The notes beneath the pieces were generated by a model. It had not been told where the DNA came from. It did not search any database and was given only the letters and a program-made list of their open reading frames with translations. 64,000 nt of DNA from Panorpa germanica (taxonomy: Eukaryota > Arthropoda > Insecta > Mecoptera > Panorpidae). The stretch lies in contig OY783204.1 of NCBI GenBank assembly GCA_963678705.1, positions 3,544,701 through 3,608,700 of the forward strand, read 5' to 3'. Below, one piece after another: positions 44,098 through 54,422 of the stretch (position 1 is the first letter of the stretch; the number at the start of each line of letters is the position of its first letter). The position numbers and the translations under genes are program-made.

Positions 44098-44790
44098 CGA
44101 CAAACTAGAAAAAGCTAAACTAGCAGCCAAAAGCAGGGAACGGAGAAAGTGGTCCAAACTGAATATGTAGAGTATTGGAGCAAAAGATTTCAAGGATAAT
44201 CCGATAGCGAATAGATGGATTTGGGACGCATCGCTAATGGCACCTAATAAGTATAATGTAAGGCTAAGAACCAACACTTTCGAATGTAAGGAAGTTACTG
44301 CGATGAGAGGTGCTTCCACGGATGTAATGTGTGATGCATGCCACATCAAAGAGGAAACACTGAAGCATTTTAGGATGAAAAGGCATACGAAATTGTTTAC
44401 TGGTGACTAAATTAGCAAATGTACAGACTAGATGCGAACTACAAAAAGAGCCGTGTATGCAGTCGCCCTTGGGCCTGCGAAAAAGTAGATTTAATTTTTG
44501 TACACAACAAAGTACACAGAGCTGTGGAAGCAAACAGAGATAAGAAGAATAATATTCTAATATCGCGGGTATTAGTATTAAATAACCATATCATGTGTCC
44601 TAACACCGATAGTGATAGGATCCAGAGGTGAATTACCTAAATCCACTCAAAAACATCTTAAACTTTTGGGAATTGATTTGTATTACATCAAACTTTCACG
44701 CACTATGATAGCGTTGAGGACGTCTATCGAAATGACAAATGTCTTTGTCGATTACCTCAGAAAATCGCATTAAGAAACATACAATGAAGC
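44098..44790 (+). pseudogene. R2-superfamily lineage 1 fragment: knuckle and RLE region
   Basis: Reads KAKLAAKSRERRKWSKLN, IANRWIWDASLMAPNKYN, RLRTNTFECKE and CDACHIKEETLKHF, then ELQKEPCMQSPLGL and VDLIFVHNK. This is the same C-terminal part as relics A and B. Stops (for example after SKLNM) and frame changes are frequent. The knuckle loses its last Cys region. It can be followed to the point matching 4330 of relic B. The 5' edge coincides with the 24-mer described at 44072-44095. Confidence 0.82.
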
Positions 44791-45135
44791 GTTCTTTTTG
44801 TCATTGAGAGTGCACATAACTCATTCGTTCTGGTAAATAAAAATAACAGATAGAGTTTCAGAGTTGGTAAAATTATCGAACAACTGTTCGTTGAGCGTGG
44901 GTGAGCAAACTAAATTAGATGATTTACAAGAAGGACTCAGTTATAACAGTAATAATGATGGTGGGCTATTTGGTGTGCGCGATCAGGCAGTTTTCCTATG
45001 TGATATGTTTGATGCTCCCCAAAGTGACAGCGAGAACAATGATACCGCCAATTCAAATTTCCAGGAAATATATTCCATGACCCGTCACTTTTTTAGTTTG
45101 CCTATATTGATGCAACCGAAGAAGTAACGGAAAAT
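44791..45135 (+). other. Unrecognised open frame between two R2 fragments
   Basis: An 87-codon frame (44864-45127) rich in Asp, Asn and Ser: LDDLQEGLSYNSNNDGG and FDAPQSDSENNDT. I recognise no family. It could be part of an unknown gene or chance. Confidence 0.25.
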
Positions 45136-45790
45136 GTTCGATCGATGGTGATAAGGCAGACCAGGGGGAATCAACAGCACTATGTCGGCCAAGGCAAAAC
45201 CAACAAAACCATTTGGTGGTCAATGCCATCGAAGGACAGTTATACAATAAAAATGTGAAATCGTCGGCGTTTGTCGATGACATACTACTAATTGGTAAAT
45301 ATAAATTAGATGCACAGCAGTAGTACAATATAGCTTGCAAGACTCTCAGCCGATTAGGCTTAAAGATATCAGCAAGCAAATCTTTGTATTTCGAACTGAA
45401 GAGTTTACCAAACAAAACATTTGGTGTTATAGATCCGGGCATTAAAGATCCTAGGAGTGGATCATGGCTACCTTACAATGAGTGTATCCAAATGTTCAAG
45501 TATCTCGGAATAAAATTTTCGCCCTGGGTAGGAATAAAGTTGGGTAGGATAGTTTAGAACGGCTTGCAAAAACTAGTTTAAATGCACTACAAAAACTTGT
45601 AATGCTGAACTTGCATATATTAAGTCATTTCACATTCAGGATGACTATCTGTCCACCGGTGCACGTGCGTGCAGTAGATCAAACTATAAGGAGTATGATG
45701 AAAAGAGCGTTACATCTCCCAGATGAAACGTCTGAGAATATAACTTACCATTTCACATAAATGAGTTATAAACTGTCATTACGAATCTTA
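45136..45790 (+). pseudogene. R2-superfamily lineage 1 fragment: RT palm end and thumb
   Basis: Reads SSAFVDDILLIGKY (FADD changed to FVDD), then a TAG, YNIACKTLSRLGLKISASKS, LPNKTFGVIDPGIKDPRSG, FKYLGIKFSPWVGIKLG, and ALHLPDETSENI. It corresponds to 61900-62210 of relic D and 2938-3400 of relic B. It lies downstream of an endonuclease fragment that should follow it in the normal gene order. So this is a separate copy or the region is rearranged. Confidence 0.82.
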
Positions 45791-45884
45791 ACGATACTGT
45801 ACCCGGATCTGACTGAATATAATGGATTGAACATCTAGACTTAGAAACAAAAAAGTATATAGTGAAGCTATTTAATAACATCTG

Positions 45885-46830
45885 GAACAGTAGCTGTACT
45901 CCAGATATCTGGAAAATAGCTAAAGTTATTTCTATATTCAAACCGGATAAAAACAAAGAAGAGGTGTCTAGTTACCGTCCAATCTCATTTATCAGCAATG
46001 TTGCGTACTATAAGCCTTAATAGGCAGGACCAAACCACTTAGATATTTAAGACAGATTTTAGCAATTTGATAGTGTACAGTAGCTGATGAAAATCCCTTA
46101 GTGTGAATTACAAAAATTGTACACCCGTGGCGGCGCCGTGTTTTAAGTTGTTTTATTGGGGTGCAATGACAATTTTGTGATCAGCTGATGGATTCTCATC
46201 GGTTCTGTAATTTTAGCTTTTTTTTGTTAGAAAGGTCAATTCATTGTAAATAATTTGTATCAGTCTTAGTTTAAAGTTTGTACGAATAACATTTTAATTT
46301 GGATTTCTATTGTACTTGTGTTATTTTAATTCTTCACAACTATTATATTCGACAAACAAAGGCATTCTACCACTGTACAGTTGCTTGTAGTTTTTTAATA
46401 AATCACTTTTTAAACGAAAAACATTCACGTGGTTCTTTCACATAATTTCGGCGTACAACATCGCAGTATTGCCAATCAGAGCGTTAAACTAATCGCGGTT
46501 CGAACAAGCAACATAATGAAATTATTAGAAAAAATGGTTGCCAAAAGACTAACTTGGATAACAGAAAGTCGTATTCTATTAAACTCTTGCCAAACTGAGT
46601 TCAGACCACATCGCTCGACAAATGACAATTTAGTGGCACTGGACTCTGACATTCAAAACGTCATAATATGCAAAGAGTACGCTATTGCGGTTTTCTTTGA
46701 TATCCACTTCCATATGACTGTCAACGATATTATTCAAAATATTCCTTATCCTGTAAAAGCCAATTTGTATGCTGATGACCTAGTTATTTATAGCCAGCTA
46801 CTTTGTTTCTATTGCAGTTTTTAATCCGTA
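45885..46830 (+). pseudogene. Jockey-like LINE RT relic, 5' portion (continues at 53380)
   Basis: First piece (45885-46015): TPDIWKIAKVISIFKPDKNK and YRPISFISNV, RT motifs 1-2. After about 480 bp of other sequence: KLLEKMVAKRLTWITESRIL, FRPHRSTNDNLVALDSDI, AIAVFFDI, then a jump to YPVKANLYADDLVIYS (YADD box). So the palm has an internal deletion and the gene is split by an LTR-like insert. Jockey/I-type LINEs encode AP-endonuclease plus this RT type. The continuation lies beyond the BEL/Pao 2 element. Confidence 0.82.
46102..46442 (+). repeat. Possible solo LTR or LTR edge inside the Jockey relic
   Basis: 341 bp with TGTGAA...TTCACA inverted ends and an AATAAA signal near 46399. It is followed by TTCGGCGTACAACATCG, which resembles the start of a primer-site region in LTR elements. 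No clear target duplication and no second copy in the window. Confidence 0.3.
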
Positions 46831-46929
46831 CCCTTTTGGTCCTGAAGTCTTTCAACCTTAAAACGATTAACATCTCTGACTAGTAATTACCGCTTAAAAG
46901 TTATTACAACCAAGGAGGTTCTTGGGTGC

Positions 46930-47179
46930 TGTTCAATACAGAACATAAAATGTGTGTGGCAACATTTTAATATTTCAGTAGAAGCCACACACATATGGCA
47001 ACATTTTAATATTTCAGTAGAAGCCACACACATATGGCAACACAGATTGTCATTCATTCCTTTTTTTTACTGTGTCATGAGTGCACTACCATTGTTTAAA
47101 GATAATTGTTAAATTGTTTCAAGTTTGAATATTCAATAAATATTCGTTAAAATTACTCTCGCATGCTTTATTTCGTACA
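46930..47179 (+). repeat. 5' LTR of BEL/Pao 2
   Basis: TGTTCAATACAGAAC...TTTCGTACA. Contains a 39-bp direct repeat (GGCAACATTTTAATATTTCA at 46958 and 46997) and a hairpin ATGTGTGTGGC 46950-46960 with GCCACACACAT 46984-46994. Confidence 0.93.
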
Positions 47180-47851
47180 TGCGAAGTTGGTCCTTCATCC
47201 GTAAAGTAACCGCGAGTGTCTTCATTGTGTTTAGAGTTACATCCATATTGTAACCGACACGTGTACCGGCGTTTTGAGTTGGCCCATGGCGGCTCATGAA
47301 GTCACCCAATGCCATTGATTGGGTGCTACAACGCTTTATTTCAACGGAACACAGACGATTCATCGAAGGAAAAGCGCATAAGCTGCTATTCGGCGTCATT
47401 ACCTGCGCATACCATTTGGCCGCTGAAACCTATTCAACCCATAGTTTGGATAGTACATACTTATATTTCAAGAAAAATGTGCAATATCAGCTTGGAAAGG
47501 GCATACAAGGACGCTGGAACAGGCTAAAATATTCTTTTACGCAGCAAGGTACAATTTTTTTTACTACCTACAAGTTCCAGAATATTCACAGCTTCCTATG
47601 TTGCCTAGCTTCGGTTGGCGGTAACTTACTTCCTATCAACGGAGGTGTCAATGTCAAACTTATTCGCGGCATTACATCGACATTGATATTTGACAATTTG
47701 ATCGTGACAGCTGTCGTCTGTCATCTGTGTCTCGCCTATCATAAAAGGTAAACAAAGTGGTTTGTGCTATTTTACCTTATCAAATCAGTGTTAAAAGGCT
47801 TATATGTGAAAGTGCGTAATATTATTAGTACGGTATTATCACGTAAGAATA
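47180..47851 (+). other. BEL/Pao 2 leader with an unrecognised 151-codon open frame
   Basis: The open frame 47296-47751 has no recognised motif and overlaps another shorter frame. It may be chance or a lost leader-encoded protein. A possible primer site TGGTCCTTCATCC starts at 47189, nine bases after the LTR; which tRNA it would fit is not clear to me. Confidence 0.35.
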
Positions 47852-49534
47852 ATGGAGGGACTGAAAAAGCTTAAAACTGCCCGAACAATAGCGAAAGGTT
47901 TAATAACTAGGATAGACAACTACGTTAACGACTCAAGAGCTCTCGAATCCGGTACTGTGGAGTTGTTAGAGGCCAAAAAAGAAAAGTTGCTGACTACATA
48001 TCAATCGTATGAGCTCACGCAGTCAAGTATTTTAGAGATTGATGAGCAGGATGATGAAGATATAGATGAAGTTGAGGAAAAATACTTTAATAGTCTAGCC
48101 AAATTAAATGCTAGTATAACTAAATTAAAAGAAATTAATAAGCCTATTTGTGCTAACTTAGTTGCATCGAAACTTCCAGCAGTGGAAATTCCAACCTTTG
48201 ATGGCAAGGATATAACTAAATTTAAGCCCTTTTATGAGCTTTTCTAAGCAGTTATTCATAATAATACTTCACTGTCAGATGTGCAAAAGCTCTTTTATTT
48301 GAGAAAGTATCTCCTTGATGAAGCTCTTTCAATAATTATAAATCTGCCGCTTGTGAACAGCTCATATAAAGAGGCACTTGATTTATTGTTAACGCGCTAT
48401 GATAATAAAGCACGCTTAATCTCTAATCATATTAACATACTACTTGATATTCCACACATGCAAAAAGGTACTGCAGCCTCTATAAGGACCTTTTTATGTC
48501 AAGTTAAACAGCAATTGCAAGCTTTAAAAAATCTTGATGAGCCTGTTGATAAATGGGACATGATTTTAATATCAATTTTAGGCAGGAAGTTAGATCTGTA
48601 TACTAACCGCACATTCCATATGGAAAGAAATTTGGAAAAACTGCCTACTATGGCAGAATTTATTTCCTTTTTAGAAAAACGTGCAGTTGCACTTGAAGAT
48701 AGTTTACCTTATAAAAATATGTCACACGACAAAAATTATAAAGAAAATTCACACTCAAAAGTTTCCAATGTCACTACTCCCTCCAATGTAGCATGTAGGT
48801 ATTGTGATATGGAACATGGAATTTTTAAATGTCCAAAATTCAAAATGGTCCCTATAGAGACTCGCAAATCCTTTATTGAAGAACATAAATTATGTTCGCT
48901 ATGTTTGAATGCCCATAATGACAAGTGTCGCTTTAAATTTAAATGTAAAACTTGTAAGAGTCTACATAACACTTTGTTATGTGATAAAACTGAAACTCCA
49001 GTTGTAATGTGCTCTAGCAATGATAATTTGGGTGGTACCATATTGCTGCCTACTATAAAGGTAAAAATCGTTGACAAATTTGGTCGCGAGTTCCTAGTTC
49101 GTGCATTGCTCGACAGTGGTAGCCAAGCGTCATTTGTGACTACTGAACTTTTAGAAAAATTGTGTTTACACACAACTACTCAATGTAGTAACATTATTGG
49201 TATAGGTAATAAAGCCACAAAAACATACCAGTCAGCAATTTTGAACATACAGTCCTATCATAACAACAATATTAAATACAATGTGAACTGTCATGTAGTT
49301 GAGTCTATCACTACTCCTTTGCCTCAATTTTTGATTGATACATCTAAGGTTATTCTTCCCAAAAATATTACACTAGCTGATGAGCAGTACAATGTACCGT
49401 CGAAAATATCATTGCTATTAGGAGCTGAGGTGTACTTTGCCATTCTATTAGGTGGCTGTATTAAGTTAAATAATGGGTCAGTCTTACAAAACACTACATT
49501 TGGATATGTGGTTGCAGGCAAATTGCACAATTAA
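47852..49534 (+). pseudogene. BEL/Pao 2 Gag, zinc fingers and protease
   Basis: Starts MEGLKKLKTARTIAKGLI. The Pao gag region reads LPAVEIPTFDGKDITKFKPF, is cut by TAA at 48245-48247, and resumes in the same frame with QKLFYLRKYL and LLTRYDNKARL. Fingers: CRYCDMEHGIFKCPKF and LCSLCLNAHNDKCRFKFKCK. Protease VRALLDSGSQASFVT (Asp in DSGS) and LLLGAEVYFAIL. TAA at 49532-49534 ends the piece. The layout equals BEL/Pao 1 but the sequence is clearly another family. Confidence 0.9.
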
Positions 49535-50923
49535 AGTAATAATTCATATGATAATATTGTATCTAATTTTGCTATTTGTGACCACAAAAAACTTGAAAAT
49601 GTTATGGAACAATTTTGAACGACTGAGAAAGTCCCAGAGCATATTTTTCAAAAATCAGTAGTACTTAAAAACAATACTTTTAATGTTGATTTGCCATTAG
49701 TTAGCCCAGTCAATGAACTGGAATTGGGGGATTCTTTCTCAGTTGCCTTACAAAGATTTTATGTGTTAGAAAAGATATTTCAACGAAATCCTTCACTATT
49801 GGAGGTCTATAAGAAATTTATTGATCAATATGTAGAGATGAGACATGCCATAGAAATTGATATAGGTTCTTATGATGTTTACAATGCTCCTAATTACTTT
49901 CTAGCGCATCATGCAGTAACCAATAATGACAGCAAGACTACTAAATTGCGTGTGGTCTTTGATGGAAGTATGCATTCTAAAAACAAAGTTTCTCTTAACG
50001 ACGTCATGCTGACTGGTCCTGTGGTTCAGGGTGAGCTTTTGGATATTCTCATATTATTTAGAACTTATATGTTTACATTAATCTGTGACATAGAAAAAAT
50101 GTTTCGCTGTGTCCTAATAAATGATACTTACAAGGTGTTACAAAACATCTTATGGAGAGACGATCCAAGTAAGCCCATCATTTGTTTGCAATTACAGACA
50201 GTATCATACGGACTAAAGTCTTCTACCTTTTTGGCCACACGGTGTCTCATAGAACTTGCCCATCGCTACAAAGATAAATATCCTCTTGCTGCAAGAGCAA
50301 TGCTCTACAATACGTATGTTGATGATGTCATAGGTGGGTGTGATGATGTGGAACAATTACTTGAATTAAAGGCTCAATTTATTGATTTATTGCACTTAGG
50401 TAATTTTAAATTGCACAAATGGTCTTCGAATCATCCCTCAGTACTCGATGACATCTCTAGTGATAAAAGATATATTGAAGAATTGGATTTAAATAAAACA
50501 AACATTATTAAGACATTAGGTTTGAAATACAATATTATTTCAGACACATTTACTTTTAAGTGTCCTGACACCAATGGTGATAGTTTGAATACTAAAAGGA
50601 AAGTACTCAGTTTTATTGGAACTCTATTTGATCCATTAGGCTTGATTGGTCCTATCATAGCAGTAGCCAAGTTAATTATGCAAGAACTTTGGTTTTTAAA
50701 AATAAATTGGGATACATTGCTGCCTGCCAAACAACTACAGATGTCGGAAAGGTTCCTCAATGGTCTTAAAACAGCAGACAGTATTTCAGTTGATCGACTT
50801 ATAAAGAAAGAAAATTTTGTGAATGCAGAGTTGATAGGCTATGCAGACGCATCCATGAAAGCGTACGGGTGTTGCCTTTACTTGAGAACTGTTACAGCAA
50901 ATGGCAAAATAAAAACAAAATGA
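49535..50923 (+). pseudogene. BEL/Pao 2 reverse transcriptase and start of RNase H
   Basis: Continues in frame. A TGA near 49616 stands where a Trp would fit (EQF-stop-TTEKVPE). Then ALQRFYVLEKIFQ, KLRVVFDGSMHSKN, MLTGPVVQGEL, DIEKMFRCVLI, LQTVSYGLKSSTFLATRCL, TYVDDVIGGCDD (YVDD), FDPLGLIGPIIAVAK and YADASMKAYGCCLYL. The last is the RNase H start with its first Asp. TGA at 50921-50923 ends this piece; the frame resumes at once with CSKSRVAPLNK. Confidence 0.92.
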
Positions 50924-52880
50924 ATTTGCTCCAAGTCTCGTGTGGCTCCATTAAATAAGGTACTTACAATACCCCAACTAGAACTTAATAGCGCAGTCTT
51001 GCTGGCGCAGCTCTCGTCTAGAGTCAGTAAAATACTTACGCCTAGATTTGAACATAAAGTTTTCTTGTATAGCGATTCCCAAATAGTCCTTGCTTGGATT
51101 CAAACTGAAAAAATAAAGGCTAATACCTATGTCAATAGCAGGGTAAAGCAAATTACACAACTTACTGATAAAAATTCATGGTATTATGTAAAGTCAGGTG
51201 ATAACCCGGCTGACTTAATTTCTCGTGGTGTAGATCCACAATATTTAAAGGATCAGTCTCTTTGGTGGCATGGTCCTCAATATTTATCAGATTGTGAATT
51301 TAAACATAATCATTCTTATGATTTAAATACAGTACTTCCATCACAAGGTGAAGGTATTAACTGTAATGCTTGTAACATTGAGGTAGAACAAGCACCTTTA
51401 CCGCTGGATTTACTTGAAAAATTTTCTAACATTAATAAACTACAGCGTGTCTTAGCTGACATGTACAGATTTTTTAATAACTGTAAGAAAAATAACAGTG
51501 ACAAATTAAATGGACATTTATCTCCAAAAGAACTTCATGATTCCCTATTAGTTATCATTCATTCAGTCCAAAAACAAGTATTTTTTAAAGAAATTAAATG
51601 CCTCTTAAGTGACACAAATATCAAATCTGGTATAGGTAGTCTCCATCCTTTCATGGACAGCTCTGGCTTGATTCGTGTTGGTGGCAGGTTGCAAAATGCA
51701 GGCATTGCAAAAGACAAAATGCACCCAGTCATACTGCCAAAGGCTAACAATATTACTTCTATGATAATTAAAAATGAACACTTACGCTTGCTCCATGCTG
51801 GTGCTAGATTAGTACTCAGCTCCTTGTCACAAAGGTTCTGGATTATCAATGGCATACGTGAGGTCAAAAAGGTACTTCACAAATGTGTTATATATTCGCG
51901 ATTGAAGGCTGAATCTGCTAAACAATTGATGGGTTCTCTACCACCTGACAGAGTTACAGCCACGAGACCATTTCAGCATGTAGGTATAGATTTTTGTGGA
52001 CCTTTCAATATGAAGATAGCTCGCATACGCAAACCATTGATTACCAAAGGCTACATTTCTTTATTTGTTTGCTTTTCAACAAAGGCCATACACATGGAAG
52101 TAGTTTCTGATTTAAAAACTGAAACATTTTTGGCATGTCTTAATCGTTTCATTTCTAGACGCGGCATGCCCACTAAAATTTACTGTGATAATGCTAAAAC
52201 CTTTAAGGGTGCCGCTAATGAATTAAAGGAATTGTATAATCTACAGAGCAATATGTCTCATAGAGACACTGTTATAAACTTTTGTAATAATATATATATT
52301 AAATTTATGTTTATACCTAGTTATGCTCCTGAATTTGGTGGTATATGGGAAGCAGGGGTGAAAAGTGTGACGCACCACCTTAAGAGAGTAGTTGGAAATT
52401 TTACCTTAACTTATGAGGAATTAAATTCTGTTATTATCCAAATTGAAGGAGTGTTGAACTCTCGACCACTGCTCTCACTTAGCCCAAATGAATATAAATA
52501 TTTAACTCCAGGGCATTTTCTAGTTGGCACTGCTTTGACTGATTACCCTGATGTTAACTTAACAGATGTACCAGTCAATCGTCTTAATTTTGGAATATTG
52601 TCAAAAAATTAAAACAAGACTTTTGGCAAGCGTGGTCAAAAGACTACCTCACACAGCTTCAAAGCCGTCCCAAGTAGAAATATGCTAATGAAAACTTAAA
52701 AGAAGGTGATTTAGTTATTGTGAAACATTTAAACTCACATCCACTAAGTTGGCCGATGGCCAGAATTACAAAGGTCTTTTCTGGGAAAGATGACAAGGTG
52801 AGAGTGGCAGAAGTAAAAATTGGTGATAAGGTATACAATAGACCTATCACAAAATTATGTAAACTGCCATTAAATTAAGA
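50924..52880 (+). pseudogene. BEL/Pao 2 RNase H, integrase and C-terminal domain
   Basis: RNase H: PQLELNSAVLLAQL, FLYSDSQIVLAWI, NPADLISRG. Integrase finger: LLHAGARLVLSSLSQRFW then KCVIYSRLKAE. The second Cys of the CxxC pair is Tyr (TAT at 51893-51895). Core: HVGIDFCGPF, KIYCDNAKTF, PEFGGIWEAGVKS, the D, D, E positions. Then a frameshift near 52590 and a TAG at 52676-52678 where BEL/Pao 1 has Trp (RNKWK). The tail in the new frame is GDLVIVKHLNSHPLSWPMAR and ends near 52878. Domain order and spacing are complete; the protein is not. Confidence 0.9.
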
Positions 52881-52971
52881 AGTCTATAATATTTTTATGT
52901 AATTTTATATTCTAAATAATTGTTGAAAATGGTTGTGCGGTCATCAGTTTTTCCTTTGGCCCCGCAACTTA

Positions 52972-53218
52972 TGTTCAATACAGAACATAAAATGTATGTG
53001 GCAACATTTTAATATTTCAGTAGAAGCCACACACATATGGCAACATTTTAATATTTCAGTAGAAGCCACACATATATGGCAACACAGATTGTCATTCATT
53101 CCATTTTTACTGTGTCATGAGTGCACTACCATTGTTTAAAGATAATTGTTAAATTGTTTAAGTTTGAATATTCAATAAATATTCGTTAAAATTACTCTCG
53201 CATGCTTTAATTCGTACA
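52972..53218 (+). repeat. 3' LTR of BEL/Pao 2
   Basis: 247 bp, matches 46930-47179 with about eight differences, including the same 39-bp repeat. GGTGC follows. Confidence 0.93.
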
Positions 53219-53379
53219 GGTGCTAGTTTGTTACTACTTTGCTACTTTGTTATATTTTTAGTGTTAATCATCAACAATTGTTATTAAAACTTGTGATTTA
53301 TATTTGATCAAATAAACAAGTAAATTGTTATATTAAAATTAATTGAAGATCTTTAATTCCTGTGCTTGCACCTCAAGAA

Positions 53380-53740
53380 CCTAAGCGCAGTGCAGAAAAT
53401 ACGCACGATCCTGCTTTTTAACATTAGGTCATCTAACATAAAGATAGTGGAACAAAAATTACAGGAAGTCCTCAATAGCCTGATTCTGTAGTCTATCAAA
53501 AACGGATTTACTTTTTCAAATGAAAAAACTAAATATATAATATTTATCAACAGATCTAATAGAGCTAATATGAACATGTATCTTGCAAACCAACGAATAG
53601 CCCAGACTCACTTACACTCCTTCTTAGGTTTAATATTTTACAACAAATATTCTTGGAAAACAGATATTGATAAAATTAAGGCAAAATGTTAACAATCTTT
53701 AAATGTACTAAAAGCAATAGCATCATCAAAAAACGCATCT
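53380..53740 (+). pseudogene. Jockey-like LINE RT relic, 3' portion
   Basis: Reads SNIKIVEQKLQEVLNSL, KNGFTFSNEKTKYIIFINR, MYLANQRIAQTHLHSFLGLI and KTDIDKIKAKC-stop-QSLNVLKAIASSK. This is the RT thumb that should follow the YADD box at 46790. About 150-200 bp of unassigned text lies between the BEL/Pao 2 target duplication and this point, so a further small insert or decay is present. Confidence 0.8.
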
Positions 53741-54179
53741 ACTGATCGTAAATGTAATACTGGCTGCTGGCGCTTTCAGGACAACCCCGTTACCAAGTCT
53801 ACTAACCGAAACTGGAGAAATCCTCTTCCTGGGAAACTCCTTAAGATTGAAATCCAAACAGAAAGTTATTATTAATGTCCATGTTTACGTACTAATTTTT
53901 CATGACATTATTATATTTGCAATATGAAAATTTGAAGAAAGACAGCTGATAGTTTATTATCCTGAGTTCCAGGTTATACTTACTCTGATGTTTTATTATG
54001 AATTCAAATTACAATAAGACAAACAAAAAAAAAAGGGCAATTTTTAAATATATTTCTTTCACATAATATATAAAATTACTGACTTACAGGACGAGTTTGT
54101 GTATTAAAAGAAGACAAATATTTGTATTACGTTAAGAACAAGTAAACTTAATAACAAAACAAGGGTTCTTATTTCCTAT
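53741..54179. other. AT-rich spacer
   Basis: No gene recognised. Confidence 0.4.
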
Positions 54180-54422
54180 TTTTTGTTTTTTCTCTTTTCT
54201 TTTTTACTTTTATTCTTTCTACTCAGTTCCTTTTTTTCTATTTTTTGTTATATTTCTTTATTATTGTTTGTTTTATTTCTTTTTTATTTTTTGTTTTATT
54301 TCTTTTTGTTTTTTAATATCTTTTTTGATTTATTCTTTGTTTTCTTTTTGGATTTTTTTTTAAATTTCTTTTTTGATTTCTTTGTTAATTTTTTTTTTTT
54401 TTTGTTAGTAAATTTATTTCAA
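54180..54422. repeat. T-rich low-complexity tract
   Basis: About 240 bp almost purely T with scattered C, G and A (TTTTTTGTTTTTTCTC-like). The long Phe-rich open frame here is an artefact of composition. It could be the A-tail of a minus-strand retroelement that has drifted. Confidence 0.8.

Larger units (their letters stand above)
46930..53218 (+). mobile_element. BEL/Pao LTR retrotransposon 2, full length with several stops
   Basis: LTRs of 250 and 247 bp (46930-47179 and 52972-53218), target duplication GGTGC at 46925-46929 and 53219-53223. One long gag-pol frame (frame 2) is cut by stops at 48245, 49532, about 49616, 50921 and, after a frameshift near 52590, 52676. It sits inside the Jockey relic. 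The LTRs differ at roughly eight positions, so it is older than Gypsy and not active. Confidence 0.95.
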
